Assembly: GCA_001577025.1 (NCBI GenBank)
Contig: LSCF01000004.1
Coordinates: 1-45,904, forward strand
Reading direction: 5' to 3'
Length of the DNA: 45,904 nt
Source of the DNA: Fidelibacterota bacterium TCS55
Lineage (GTDB): Bacteria; Fidelibacterota; Marinisomatia; Marinisomatales; TCS55
The notes under the pieces were generated by a model, which did not search any database, was not told the DNA's origin, and saw only the letters and a list, made by a program, of their open reading frames with translations. Position numbers and translations under genes: made by a program. Below are positions 25,728 through 34,735 of this stretch, piece after piece; positions within the stretch are counted from its first letter, which is position 1, and the number at the start of each line of letters is the position of its first letter.

Positions 25728-26307
25728 CTATAAGGGATTCCACATTTTTGATGAGTTCGTCCTCTGTGCCATCATTATGAATGACAAAATCAGCTAAATT
25801 TACTTTTTCTTCTTCCGGCCATTGAAATTCGATTCGCTTAAGAATCTCATCTCTTGATAAGGTTTCTCGGCTAAGGGCCCTCTCCATACGATGCTTAAGC
25901 TGGGCCGTGACCACAATAATGTAATCCAAATGGGCATCATATCCCGATTCAAAGATCAATGCACCATCCACAATAAATAGGTCATGTTTGCCTTCTTGAA
26001 GTACACGATTGAATATTTTGTCAATTAAATCATATATATAGGGGTGGACTACAGAATTTAATCGGGTGAGGTGGTCTTCATCCTGAAAGGCCACACGGGC
26101 CAATTTTTGTTTATCCACCTTTCCAGTGCCATCAATGATATCAGTTCCAAATTCAGAAATAAGTTCATGCTGGACGGTTTCATTTGTATCGATCATATGT
26201 TTAGCCGCATCATCTGCACTCATTACAAATGCGCCCAAAGATTCAAAATGTTGGCTTGCAGTACTTTTGCCACTGCCAATACCGCCGGTGAGTCCTATTC
26301 TTAACAT
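25714..26307 (-). CDS. coaE: Dephospho-CoA kinase
   Basis: This enzyme performs the last step of coenzyme A synthesis, phosphorylating dephospho-CoA at the ribose 3'-OH. The P-loop is GLTGGIGSGKSTASQHF, followed by SADDAAKHMI (Asp for substrate), then RLNSVVHPYIYDLI and VDGALIFESGYD. The length of 197 is typical. It starts one base after the adk stop and is probably the last gene of the long leftward operon. Confidence 0.95.
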   Translation of the reverse strand: MLRIGLTGGIGSGKSTASQHFESLGAFVMSADDAAKHMIDTNETVQHELISEFGTDIIDGTGKVDKQKLARVAFQDEDHLTRLNSVVHPYIYDLIDKIFNRVLQEGKHDLFIVDGALIFESGYDAHLDYIIVVTAQLKHRMERALSRETLSRDEILKRIEFQWPEEEKVNLADFVIHNDGTEDELIKNVESLIEKLT

Positions 26308-26308
26308 T

Positions 26309-26869
26309 TTATTTTAATACGCTTAAAATTCGTTCAGTAATTTCAGGAATATCTCCCAAACCATCCACTTCTTTAAGCAGATTTTTTTGTTCATAGTATT
26401 CCAAAAGCGGGGCGGTTTGGTTCCAATATACTTTTTGACGCTGGCGGATTACTTCTGGCGTATCATCACTTCGTCCAGATTCCAAACCCCGATTGATTAA
26501 ACGCTGGACCAATTCGTCTTCATCTGCGGTGAGACTGATGGCCCCATCCAGACTGTGAGAAATATTATTCATAATGGAATCTAATCCTTCAGCTTGTGGA
26601 ATGGTGCGTGGGAATCCATCCAACAAATATCCATTTTGGGCATCCTCTTTTTTTAATCGATTATCCATAATGCCGAGGAGCACTTCATCGGGGACCAATT
26701 CACCATTGTCTATATATGATTTAGCTTTTTGGCCGATTTCAGATTCGGCAGCCATTTCTGCCCGAAGAATATCACCAGTGGATAAATGAATGATGCTGAA
26801 ATGCTCACAAACCCGTTTGGCTTGTGTGCCTTTTCCTACACCGGGAGGGCCTAAAAATATGAGACGCAT
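26309..26869 (-). CDS. adk: Adenylate kinase, short-LID form
   Basis: Adk interconverts 2 ADP with ATP and AMP. It shows the P-loop FLGPPGVGKGTQAKR, LSTGDILRAEM, the AMP-binding GYLLDGFPRTIPQAEGLD, and a short LID (NRGLESGRSDDTPEVIRQR) without the zinc cysteines of the long form. It has 186 residues, as in short bacterial Adk. It lies between nupC and coaE on the minus strand. It could serve the nucleotide pools raised by the adjacent salvage genes, although it is a general housekeeping enzyme. Confidence 0.95.
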   Translation of the reverse strand: MRLIFLGPPGVGKGTQAKRVCEHFSIIHLSTGDILRAEMAAESEIGQKAKSYIDNGELVPDEVLLGIMDNRLKKEDAQNGYLLDGFPRTIPQAEGLDSIMNNISHSLDGAISLTADEDELVQRLINRGLESGRSDDTPEVIRQRQKVYWNQTAPLLEYYEQKNLLKEVDGLGDIPEITERILSVLK

Positions 26870-26890
26870 AAACTTTCCAACTTTATGTGT

Positions 26891-28102
26891 TTAAATTAAT
26901 ATGCCGGCCACTGTGGCTGTGAGCCAGGATGCTAATGCACCCCCAATCATGGCTTTGGAGACCAGTGCGGCTAAATCTTTTTTTCTTTCTGGCGCCATGG
27001 CACCAATACCACCCAATTGGATTCCAATGGAACCAAAATTGGCAAACCCGCAGAGTGCATAACTGGCAATGATTGCAGTTCGTTCCGAAATTTGTCCTGA
27101 TGCCATAATCTCTTTTAAGTCACCGTAGGCAATCAATTCTGTGAAGGCGATTTTTTTACCCATAAGAGTACCCATCAATGCGGACTCTTCCCATGGGACG
27201 CCCATTGTCCATGCCAGAGGCTGAAAAATGAGTCCGAGTATTTGATCGATAGATGTGCCCGCAAAGCCCAGCAAATAATTCACCATTGCCACGATGGATA
27301 TAAATGCCACCAGCATAGCGGCAACATTGGCTGCTAATTTTAATCCATCCGAAGCGCCGTTGCCTAATGCTTCCATGGCGTTAGAACTGGTTCTTTCAAC
27401 CTCAATCTTAAGGTCGCCCATTGTTTCAGAATCTTCTGTTTCAGGGTAAATAATTTTGGCAATTACCAATGCGGCCGGGGCAGACATGACAGATGCGGCT
27501 AAAAGGTGGCCAGCAATACCGGGGATATCTGTAAGCCACTTCACATAGATAGCCAAAACGCCACCGGCAACAGTAGCAAATCCACCCACCATAACCGCCA
27601 TTAATTCAGAATGGGTCATTTTACTAATGAATGGCCGGACCATGAGTGGCGCTTCTGTTTGGCCAACAAAAATATTAGCGGACACACTTAATGTTTCCGA
27701 ACCGCTGGTCCCCATGGTTTTTTGCATGGCTTTGGCGATCCATTTCACTACAAACTGAATTATTCCCAAATGATATAAAACAGACATGAGGGCCGAAAAA
27801 AATATAATGGTGGGTAAAGCCCGAAATGCAAAATTGACTAAAGCAGTATGAAAACCTACATCCGGAACGAATGAAGTAAATAAAAAATCACCGCCTGCAT
27901 CTGAGAAGCTAATTAATTTTGAAATGGCTTTATCTAAGAATTCGAAAAGGGGTTTGCCGATAGACGTTTTTAAAATGAATAGTGCGAACAGAAGCTGGAG
28001 TCCCAGTCCCCAAGCGACAATTCTAATGTTTATTTGCTTACGATTATTCGACATGGCGACCGCAATGCCAAGCAAAACAACGATCCCAAGTAAACCAATC
28101 AT
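26891..28102 (-). CDS. nupC: Concentrative nucleoside transporter, NupC/CNT family
   Basis: The 403-residue cation-coupled inner-membrane transporter imports nucleosides. CNT motifs are present: GQTEAPLMVRPFI in the first re-entrant region, MAVMVGGFATVAGGVLAIYV, EESALMGTLMGKKIAFTEL, and CGFANFGSIGIQLGGIGAMA. Hydrophobic segments are spread over the whole length. It begins directly after the tdk stop, and with cdd and tdk it forms a pyrimidine nucleoside uptake and salvage group. It may be Na+ or H+ coupled; this cannot be decided by eye. Confidence 0.95.
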   Translation of the reverse strand: MIGLLGIVVLLGIAVAMSNNRKQINIRIVAWGLGLQLLFALFILKTSIGKPLFEFLDKAISKLISFSDAGGDFLFTSFVPDVGFHTALVNFAFRALPTIIFFSALMSVLYHLGIIQFVVKWIAKAMQKTMGTSGSETLSVSANIFVGQTEAPLMVRPFISKMTHSELMAVMVGGFATVAGGVLAIYVKWLTDIPGIAGHLLAASVMSAPAALVIAKIIYPETEDSETMGDLKIEVERTSSNAMEALGNGASDGLKLAANVAAMLVAFISIVAMVNYLLGFAGTSIDQILGLIFQPLAWTMGVPWEESALMGTLMGKKIAFTELIAYGDLKEIMASGQISERTAIIASYALCGFANFGSIGIQLGGIGAMAPERKKDLAALVSKAMIGGALASWLTATVAGILI

Positions 28103-28663
28103 TTATTCCTCCGGTGCCTCAAAACAATTACGACAGCGAGCTTCATACACATCAGTTTCTCCAATCACCACTTGTTCTGAGTCGGATGTAGTGCGCTGGC
28201 TGCATGATGCAGGATTTCCGCACTGTACACAAATGGCACGAAATTTATCCAGATAATCCGCTTCACACATGAGCTGGGGCATGGGCCCAAACGGATTGCC
28301 ACGATAATCTGTATCCAGACCGGCCACAACCACGCGCTTATTATTTTGGGCCAATGTTTTACACACATCAACAATTTCTTCTGTAAAAAATTGTGCTTCA
28401 TCAATCCCAATTACATCCATGCCTTCTGATTGATCAATAATCTCTGCGGCATTAGAGACCAGTCTTGATTCCAATTTGGATTGATTATGAGAAACCACAT
28501 GGTTGGAACTGTATCTATCATCAATTTTAGGTTTAAAGATAACCGTATTCATTTTTGCAATTTCTGCCCTACGGATCCGCCGAATCAATTCTTCAGTTTT
28601 TCCACTGAACATACTGCCGCAAATCACTTCGATCCAGCCGGCATCTGTAGGTGTAAGTGTCAT
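28103..28663 (-). CDS. tdk: Thymidine kinase (type II)
   Basis: This enzyme phosphorylates thymidine and deoxyuridine in the cytoplasm. The P-loop is CGSMFSGKTEELIRRIRRAE, followed by FKPKIDDRY, the catalytic GIDEAQFF and AGLDTDYRGNPF. A zinc site is formed by CVQC and CRNC. The length of 186 is typical. It is followed with no gap by nupC and preceded by the uridine kinase remnant and cdd. Confidence 0.96.
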   Translation of the reverse strand: MTLTPTDAGWIEVICGSMFSGKTEELIRRIRRAEIAKMNTVIFKPKIDDRYSSNHVVSHNQSKLESRLVSNAAEIIDQSEGMDVIGIDEAQFFTEEIVDVCKTLAQNNKRVVVAGLDTDYRGNPFGPMPQLMCEADYLDKFRAICVQCGNPASCSQRTTSDSEQVVIGETDVYEARCRNCFEAPEE

Positions 28664-28698
28664 AAATATTTATTCAATAAAAGGTGCAAGGTGTGAAA

Positions 28699-28860
28699 TT
28701 ATATAAAAATCTTATCTGGTGAAAGATCTCGATAATAGGCATCCAGCTCTATAACGGGCACCTCCCCATCTCCATATTCCTGCAAAAGACTTTTGGCGAT
28801 GGATGTTTTGTCAGAGCCGGTACCGCCTGCAATACCGATTAAAATGGGAGACACACTCAT
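28699..28860 (-). pseudogene. udk: Uridine kinase remnant (N-terminal 53 codons)
   Basis: The minus-strand frame starts at an ATG that overlaps the cdd stop (ATGA) and runs 53 codons to TAA. It matches the N-terminus of uridine kinase: PILIGIAGGTGSDKTSIAKS and VPVIELDAYYRDLSPDK. The P-loop has Asp where GSGKT has Gly, and the remaining three quarters of the protein are gone; only 35 bases separate it from tdk. I infer a decayed udk inside an intact salvage operon. A short regulatory peptide cannot be excluded, since the start and frame are preserved. Confidence 0.75.
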
Positions 28861-29237
28861 GTTAACTTTGACTCATCGAAAGGTTCTGGTAGTAAAGTGC
28901 CACTGGTTGTCTCATGGTCCAACCCATTTTCGTTGCAGATATAAATTGGAATATCTCCGCATAATTCCCAAATCACTTGGCGGCAAGCTCCACAGGGAGC
29001 ACCACCATTTTCTGTGGAAACAGCCATGGCTTTAAACTGAGAATATCCCTCAGCAACAGCCGTGAATAAAGCTGTGCGCTCCGCACAGTTGGATAAGGGA
29101 TAACTTGCATTCTCCACATTGCATCCGCCGATGATGTTTCCATCCACCGTCTCAACCGCGGCACCCACTTTATAATTTGAATAAGGGGCGCGGGACCTAT
29201 CAATCATTTGAATCGCTTTGTTTATTAATTCGTTCAT
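28857..29237 (-). CDS. cdd: Cytidine deaminase
   Basis: Cdd converts cytidine and deoxycytidine to uridine and deoxyuridine. Zinc and catalytic residues are visible in NVENASYPLSNCAERTALF (Cys and the catalytic Glu) and GAPCGACRQ (Cys pair). The homotetrameric short form of 126 residues is expected. The start overlaps the stop of the upstream hydrolase gene (ATGA) and the end overlaps the udk remnant in the same manner. Confidence 0.95.
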   Translation of the reverse strand: MNELINKAIQMIDRSRAPYSNYKVGAAVETVDGNIIGGCNVENASYPLSNCAERTALFTAVAEGYSQFKAMAVSTENGGAPCGACRQVIWELCGDIPIYICNENGLDHETTSGTLLPEPFDESKLT

Positions 29238-30439
29238 TTTTTTAAAGTTTCAAACCATGCCAATGCGCCGGCATAAGAGACAAATACTGAACCACCATGA
29301 TCTCCTCCCGGGATGGTAATCAAATCAATGGTTGCCCCATTTGCTTTTAAACTGTCTCTTGCGATGACTGAATGCTGATATCCGACATAGGTATCGTTAT
29401 CTCCATGAAATAGTTTGATTGGCGCTTTTGGGGACCAGCTTACAAGACTGTTATTAACGAAAGCATCCTTTAATGCTTGTTCTCCATCACCTAAATAATC
29501 GGTTAGAAATTTTTCATCAAAAAAATCTTTAACCACTGTGGTCAATTCTTTATTGGCTTCACCAATGGTCTTTGATCCATCCATGAGGTTTGGGATTTTT
29601 TCTGCATATGGACTTTGGAAAAATTCATTGGCGGGGCGATTCATCCCTTCAATTTCATTATATGCCATGTAGATAAAAGCTAAATACCCTGGCTGCGGGT
29701 AGGAATCCAATTTTAATATTCTAGTGGCGGCAGAGGGCATATGATATGGTCCTGCCATGGGCGCAGAAGCGGTCACGATAAATTCTTCGCTATATGTTTC
29801 TTCAATCAACTTATGGGTGGCCATGGCCACATATCCCCCTTCAGAATAACCAGCTAGGAACAACTGTCCATTATCTGAAACTTCGTTGGCGCAGAGCCAA
29901 TTTTTTACTGCACGAAGTTTATCCACCACACCTTCAGCTACAAATGCATGGATGTATGGGTGGACCACATCATTTGAAATGCCTAAGCCTAAAAAATCAG
30001 CAGATGATCCGATATATCCCATGGAAGCCATAAACATGGCATCAAAACCGCGTAGTGGCGTTACGGATGCCACATTAGACCGTTTAGATTCGGTGCCATG
30101 CTGCCCTGAATAAATAGGGTAAGATTTCCCTTCACTATCTTCATCCGGAATATAGATGGCACCGGATGCTTGTCGGGGGTCACCATTCCAATCCACGGTT
30201 TCGTAAACAATGCTAAACACTTTTACACCGACTTCGGGGGTGACACCAATATCCAAATTGTTATCTTGAATCAGGTCATTGAGATAGTCCACGCCGATTG
30301 TACCAAATGGAAGTATGGAAACAATATGCCCTCGCCCTGCTTCAGTGGTGGCGCAGTCAGCAGTTTTTGTTCCTTCCCCACTGCATCCTGCAAAAATGAG
30401 GATGAGTGAAAAGAATAGTAATTTGAATAATGACTTCAT
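29234..30439 (-). CDS. Secreted lipoprotein alpha/beta hydrolase, secretory-lipase-like
   Basis: The protein has a lipoprotein signal (MKSLFKLLFFSLILIFAGCSG, Cys as lipidation site) and an alpha/beta hydrolase domain. The nucleophile elbow is GYSEGGYVA, the likely acid lies in FHGDNDTYV, and the His in GGDHGGSVF. It resembles LIP-type secretory lipases or large esterases with a lid region near residues 245-330. The substrate is unknown. ATG 30439 is chosen over TTG 30454 because the lipoprotein signal starts there. It is coupled to cdd by a 4-base overlap, which may simply reflect dense packing. Confidence 0.8.
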   Translation of the reverse strand: MKSLFKLLFFSLILIFAGCSGEGTKTADCATTEAGRGHIVSILPFGTIGVDYLNDLIQDNNLDIGVTPEVGVKVFSIVYETVDWNGDPRQASGAIYIPDEDSEGKSYPIYSGQHGTESKRSNVASVTPLRGFDAMFMASMGYIGSSADFLGLGISNDVVHPYIHAFVAEGVVDKLRAVKNWLCANEVSDNGQLFLAGYSEGGYVAMATHKLIEETYSEEFIVTASAPMAGPYHMPSAATRILKLDSYPQPGYLAFIYMAYNEIEGMNRPANEFFQSPYAEKIPNLMDGSKTIGEANKELTTVVKDFFDEKFLTDYLGDGEQALKDAFVNNSLVSWSPKAPIKLFHGDNDTYVGYQHSVIARDSLKANGATIDLITIPGGDHGGSVFVSYAGALAWFETLKK

Positions 30440-30454
30440 TTGGATTCCCCGCAA

Positions 30455-31108
30455 TTAATGATCGACATGAATGAGTTTAAATGCTTGGTGCAGCATGATG
30501 CCAGTAATAAATCCGCCCACATGGGCGAACCATGCTACACCACCAGTTGTGTCTAAACCCAATGATCCGAGCCCATTGGTGAGCTGGTTGAAGAACCAAA
30601 AGCCCAATACAACAATTGCCGGGACACGAATTGTAGTAAAGAAAATGAGAATAAAGATAAAGACGTGAACTCTGGCTTGGGGAAAGCGAATCATATAGAG
30701 ACCCAACACGCCTGCAATGGCACCGGAAGCACCCACCATTGGAATCTCAGAACCGGGATTCATAAGCACTTGACATAAACTGGCCGCCACGCCACAAAGG
30801 ATATAAAAGAGGGCATAGCGAACATGCCCCAAGGTACTTTCTACATTATCTCCAAAAATCCACAGGAACCACATATTCCCCATAATGTGTGCAAATCCTC
30901 CATGAAGAAACATGGATGTAAACATAGTGAGAATGGAAAAATCTGCAGGGATTAATCCAAATGTATAAATGAAGATAGCTTCTGCTTCAGGATCCTTAAT
31001 GCCCATGCTGAATTGAAATACGAATACAAATAAATTGAGACCAACCAATCCATATGTGACGTACGGAATAAGTACCCGAGGATTATCATCTTTATAGGGA
31101 AAAAACAT
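30455..31108 (-). CDS. Rhomboid-family intramembrane serine protease
   Basis: The 217-residue protein has six hydrophobic segments. The catalytic Ser lies in VGASGAIAGVLGLYM and the His in WFAHVGGFITG. The family HxxxN is present as GGFAHIMGNMWFLWIFGDNVE. It is an inner-membrane protease of unknown substrate, of the type common in FCB genomes (FFPYKDDNPRV at the N-terminus). It overlaps the M23 protein gene upstream by one base and is followed directly by the lipoprotein hydrolase. Confidence 0.93.
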   Translation of the reverse strand: MFFPYKDDNPRVLIPYVTYGLVGLNLFVFVFQFSMGIKDPEAEAIFIYTFGLIPADFSILTMFTSMFLHGGFAHIMGNMWFLWIFGDNVESTLGHVRYALFYILCGVAASLCQVLMNPGSEIPMVGASGAIAGVLGLYMIRFPQARVHVFIFILIFFTTIRVPAIVVLGFWFFNQLTNGLGSLGLDTTGGVAWFAHVGGFITGIMLHQAFKLIHVDH

Positions 31109-33351
31109 CAGTACACTGTGAATTCAATGTTGCGGGAGACTTCATTCCCAGCACGATCTCTGGCCGTGAATTGGATTGAATGAGTGCCAATAGGCAAAGG
31201 TCCGTCTAATTGGTAAGATATTTCTTTTGTCTTGGGTTGGTACGCATAAATGAGCGGTTGATGATTCAATTTAAATTCAAATGAATCTTCTACCGGATCA
31301 AACCCGGACAGAGTATCGTCAATTTTTATTTTAAACTGATTCAATTCAAGGGTAGGGTATTTACCATTATGACCGGGATGCATGGATTTAATTTTGGGTG
31401 GAGAGGTATCCTCTATAATGGCCACTGCATCCAGATGTTTTACTGAGCCAGTCAGTACTTTCCGCTCCTTATTGTTTTCAGTAGGGATAAAGGACCATCC
31501 TTCTTTTTGATCATAATAATATAGATGAATTTTTTTTCGATCCTTGAATTTGGCTGGATATCGAATGCCAATATTTACCGGCTTTAATAGGGGGCGCTCA
31601 AATGGCTGAAGCTGATAAACACGTGATAATAGCTTTCCCTTTTTTACCTTCGCATGTTTGTGTACGGCTTCGATCCACATGAGTGTCGATTGAGGAATAG
31701 AAGATTTTTTGGTGCGGATGGAGCAATAACTATCCTTGGAGACTACGGTCACGGTCGTGTCTGGTCCTGCAACGGTGTAAGGGAAATCAAATCGAACTTG
31801 TCGTTCTATTGAACCCGTCAACATGGCTTCAATTTGATCGACTTGGTTAAACATAATTGGATCAATAGGTGGAGTCAAATACACAGACGGTTGAATGTGG
31901 TTGAGGGGTATAGTTTCATATTGATATTCACCTTTGAGCCTAAGAGAAATATGCGCATCCACAACTTGTTCCGGTTGGACTTGTACATAAACACCTGCAT
32001 CTGTTTGAGATATGTCCATATCCACCCTAACACTCAAATGATCGCCTGTATGTTTTTTATCTACCCAATGGATTGGCTTGGAGTAGGTTCCCAATGTATT
32101 TTTTGCAATGAATTGGATGGCCTTTCGTTTAGCCTGCTTTTTTGAAATAGTAATAATCCGCCCTGTCTCAATGGGCTCTGAAGACTGTATATCTATTTGC
32201 GCCTCTGCAAATCCATAGGCAGTAAATGAATAGGCAACGATAGACTCGATGGGAACGGTGATGCTTTTTGGTTGAAGCATAAAAGAAAGAAGCTCTTCCG
32301 TTTTGCCCAGTTTTTCTAACGTGATTTCAAAGGGCGGCATTTTGAAAACAGTGCCATGAACGGTGCGTTTATTTTTTAACACATCTATAACCAAGATTTT
32401 AATATCATGGAAACCCGGCGTAAGATCCAGAACTCCGTTGGTTGAGTCCGCATGGATGGGCACCATCGGATCACCTTCATTTCGATACAGTTTAATGAAA
32501 TCACCAAGGTTCAATCGGGCGTTGCGATAGTCCTTTATATAATTCGCCGTCGAGAGCCATTTATAATCCAGTCGATCAAATTGAAGGGTATGGTAAAGTT
32601 TTTCATCAATGTAAACTTCGATACGGTGAGGTTGATAAATATTATTCGCACCCTGTCTTTTATCGTACGCTTTAATGGCCAAACCGATAATGCCAGCAAT
32701 ATTGATGGTATCCGGGAAATGGTATTCTCCCTTTTTATCTCGAAATAATGAAAAGGTTTGAGGCAGTTGATTTCCATTGATCCAGCCATCCGCTCTTAAT
32801 GGAGTAAGAGATACTTCTTCTACCACAGGGGCCAGCCGATCTGCTTGGGATAATCCACTGGTGAGAGGGTTTAATGTTTGGCCGAATTCATTCCGAATTT
32901 CAAAATGGAGGTGGGGCGCGAACGAAAATCCGGTGTTTCCTGAATAAGCAATAACATCACCTTTTTCAAACCTAAATTCATCAGCCAAAGGAAAAATATT
33001 GGTCATATAAGATTGATTTGCTGATTGTGTTTCCTTTAACCGAGCTTCAAGTCGCGGTGTAAATTTGCTTAGGTGGGCATATACGGCTGTCTGTCCATCA
33101 TCCATTTGCAGATAAAGGGCGCGGCCAAATCCGGAATAATTGGTTACAATTCTTGATATGTATCCGTCTGAAACAGCATAGATAGGATGGCCGGTGGTGC
33201 CTTTTGTTTTCATGTCCAATCCAAGATGATATCCCGTGGTACGAAATTCACCAAAGTTTGAGGACAAATGTTTACCCAAATCTGTCGGCCAAGTGTAATC
33301 CTGCGCCGAAATGGATAGGATGATTAATGTGAAAGCGCTGAGCAGTCTCAT
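31108..33351 (-). CDS. M23 (LytM-type) metallopeptidase domain protein with large C-terminal beta-rich region
   Basis: From ATG 33351 the protein is 747 residues: a signal peptide (MRLLSAFTLIILSISAQ), an M23 domain (about residues 15-170) and about 570 further residues. Metal ligands are visible in GYHLGLDMKTKG and PHLHFEIRNEFG, and YAHLSKF is also present. The M23 family cleaves peptidoglycan cross-links or acts as an amidase activator. The long remainder has strand-rich segments and ends in an Ig-like block (GPLPIGTHSIQFTARDRAGN), probably binding or spacing modules in the periplasm. TTG 33378 is a less likely start. It leads the leftward run. Confidence 0.88.
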   Translation of the reverse strand: MRLLSAFTLIILSISAQDYTWPTDLGKHLSSNFGEFRTTGYHLGLDMKTKGTTGHPIYAVSDGYISRIVTNYSGFGRALYLQMDDGQTAVYAHLSKFTPRLEARLKETQSANQSYMTNIFPLADEFRFEKGDVIAYSGNTGFSFAPHLHFEIRNEFGQTLNPLTSGLSQADRLAPVVEEVSLTPLRADGWINGNQLPQTFSLFRDKKGEYHFPDTINIAGIIGLAIKAYDKRQGANNIYQPHRIEVYIDEKLYHTLQFDRLDYKWLSTANYIKDYRNARLNLGDFIKLYRNEGDPMVPIHADSTNGVLDLTPGFHDIKILVIDVLKNKRTVHGTVFKMPPFEITLEKLGKTEELLSFMLQPKSITVPIESIVAYSFTAYGFAEAQIDIQSSEPIETGRIITISKKQAKRKAIQFIAKNTLGTYSKPIHWVDKKHTGDHLSVRVDMDISQTDAGVYVQVQPEQVVDAHISLRLKGEYQYETIPLNHIQPSVYLTPPIDPIMFNQVDQIEAMLTGSIERQVRFDFPYTVAGPDTTVTVVSKDSYCSIRTKKSSIPQSTLMWIEAVHKHAKVKKGKLLSRVYQLQPFERPLLKPVNIGIRYPAKFKDRKKIHLYYYDQKEGWSFIPTENNKERKVLTGSVKHLDAVAIIEDTSPPKIKSMHPGHNGKYPTLELNQFKIKIDDTLSGFDPVEDSFEFKLNHQPLIYAYQPKTKEISYQLDGPLPIGTHSIQFTARDRAGNEVSRNIEFTVY

Positions 33352-33410
33352 AAGAAAAATTGTTAAGAAGGTCGCCAATTTATCTCAGATAAGGGATGTG
33401 ATAATAGTGT

Positions 33411-33454
33411 CTTGAAATAAAAAAGGCCCACCCCAAATTATGGGATAGGCCTTT
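33411..33454 (-). terminator. Rho-independent terminator (minus strand)
   Basis: Read on the minus strand, AAAGGCCTATCCCA (33454-33441) pairs with TGGGGTGGGCCTTT (33435-33422) around a 5-base loop, followed by TTTTTTATTTC. It ends leftward transcription from the M19-like gene about 150 bases beyond that gene's stop, and lies shortly before the M23 gene start. The rest of 33379-33602 shows no gene. Confidence 0.85.
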
Positions 33455-33602
33455 ATGAAGACTCAATAAAATAAAGTGGAGGCTTATGATTTTTTGAGTT
33501 TTTTGACCACCTTAGATAGGCAGTTCAATTCTTTTTTGTTTTCTAGTTTTGTATCTATACGTCTTATTTATGGATTGGTTCCCACAAACTGATATGAAAA
33601 TA

Positions 33603-34685
33603 TCATCCAATGACTTCTTTATAGATTCTATAATTATTTAGACCCATTACCTTTTCAAGCTCCCGTTCTGAAAGGCCTTTTTTCTTTAAACCATCCCAAA
33701 TGACTTCCATCCTTCGAGGACCGTTTAGTTCATCTATAAACAGGGGCCAATGGCTTGCATCGAAATTGTTTCCTTCTTCCCGTTTGAGTTCGGCGATATA
33801 TTCATCAGTCATTTCAATAACGCGGTGATCGCGGTCGCTGCCAATGCTCACATGATTAATGCCGGCAATTTTAATGGCATGCAAAATATGGTTTAAGTAG
33901 TGGTCGAAAGCACCCTTCCTGATATTCGTCACAAAAGGCCTGATTTGACATATACCGATTACACCACCTTTTTTTGCCACCCGTCTTAAATTTTCATCCG
34001 TAGTGTTTCGGGTATTTTTATATACAGCCTGACATGCTGTATGGGAGACAATCACAGGTGCATCAGATGCATCAACCGCATCGGCCATTGTTTGCATATT
34101 GGCATGGGAAAGATCAATTAACATGCCAATCGAATTCATTTTTTTAACCAGTTCAATCCCAAAATGTGTCAGACCGGCACCGGTTCTTTCTTTGCACCCT
34201 GCTCCTGCCCAATTTTGATAGTTATAGGTGATCTGTGTTGAGCGAACCCCTAAGTTATAAAATGTATCAACCAATTCTAGGTTGCGCCCGAAAGGAGTAG
34301 AATTTTGAAACAGATAGAATATGGCCATTTTATTTTGTTTTCGAGCTGTATTAATGTCAGAAGTGCGAAGCGCTTTCATATATAAATCATGCTGTTTGGA
34401 GATGAGGCGATCATAATGTGCAATGCCTTCCATTGCTGTATCATAAGCCTCCAGTTCAAATGTTTTCGGATCACAAAGGGTAACGGTAATGGCATTGAGA
34501 CCACTATCCAACATCTCTCTAATTAATTTTCGGGGATATACTTCACGAATTTCTCCCATGGCATCAAAAATTAATGCGCGTTGTGTAGCGGTTGTCTGGT
34601 TTGTTATGGATGCCATCAATCCAACTCCCATCGTTGTGTAGCCAATTGCAGCAGATGTTGTTTTAATAAATTCGCGTCGTTGCAT
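33603..34685 (-). CDS. Peptidase M19 (membrane dipeptidase) homologue with degenerate metal site
   Basis: The 360-residue protein has a twin-arginine-type signal (RREFIKTTSAAIGYTTMG) and an M19 renal-dipeptidase-like barrel. IDLSHAN and VSHTACQAVY give the two His ligands normally found in this family, and HVSIGSDRD gives the late Asp. The family's first HxD metal pair is missing (the strand reads LIFDAMGEIREV), and the bridging Glu position reads FYLFQNSTPFG. Either the metal centre has been rebuilt or the protein no longer hydrolyses dipeptides. No close gene partner is visible. Confidence 0.8.
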   Translation of the reverse strand: MQRREFIKTTSAAIGYTTMGVGLMASITNQTTATQRALIFDAMGEIREVYPRKLIREMLDSGLNAITVTLCDPKTFELEAYDTAMEGIAHYDRLISKQHDLYMKALRTSDINTARKQNKMAIFYLFQNSTPFGRNLELVDTFYNLGVRSTQITYNYQNWAGAGCKERTGAGLTHFGIELVKKMNSIGMLIDLSHANMQTMADAVDASDAPVIVSHTACQAVYKNTRNTTDENLRRVAKKGGVIGICQIRPFVTNIRKGAFDHYLNHILHAIKIAGINHVSIGSDRDHRVIEMTDEYIAELKREEGNNFDASHWPLFIDELNGPRRMEVIWDGLKKKGLSERELEKVMGLNNYRIYKEVIG

Positions 34686-34735
34686 TTTATTTCCTCATTG
34701 ATCGATTTTGTATTTAATCCCAATTAATTTAAGAA

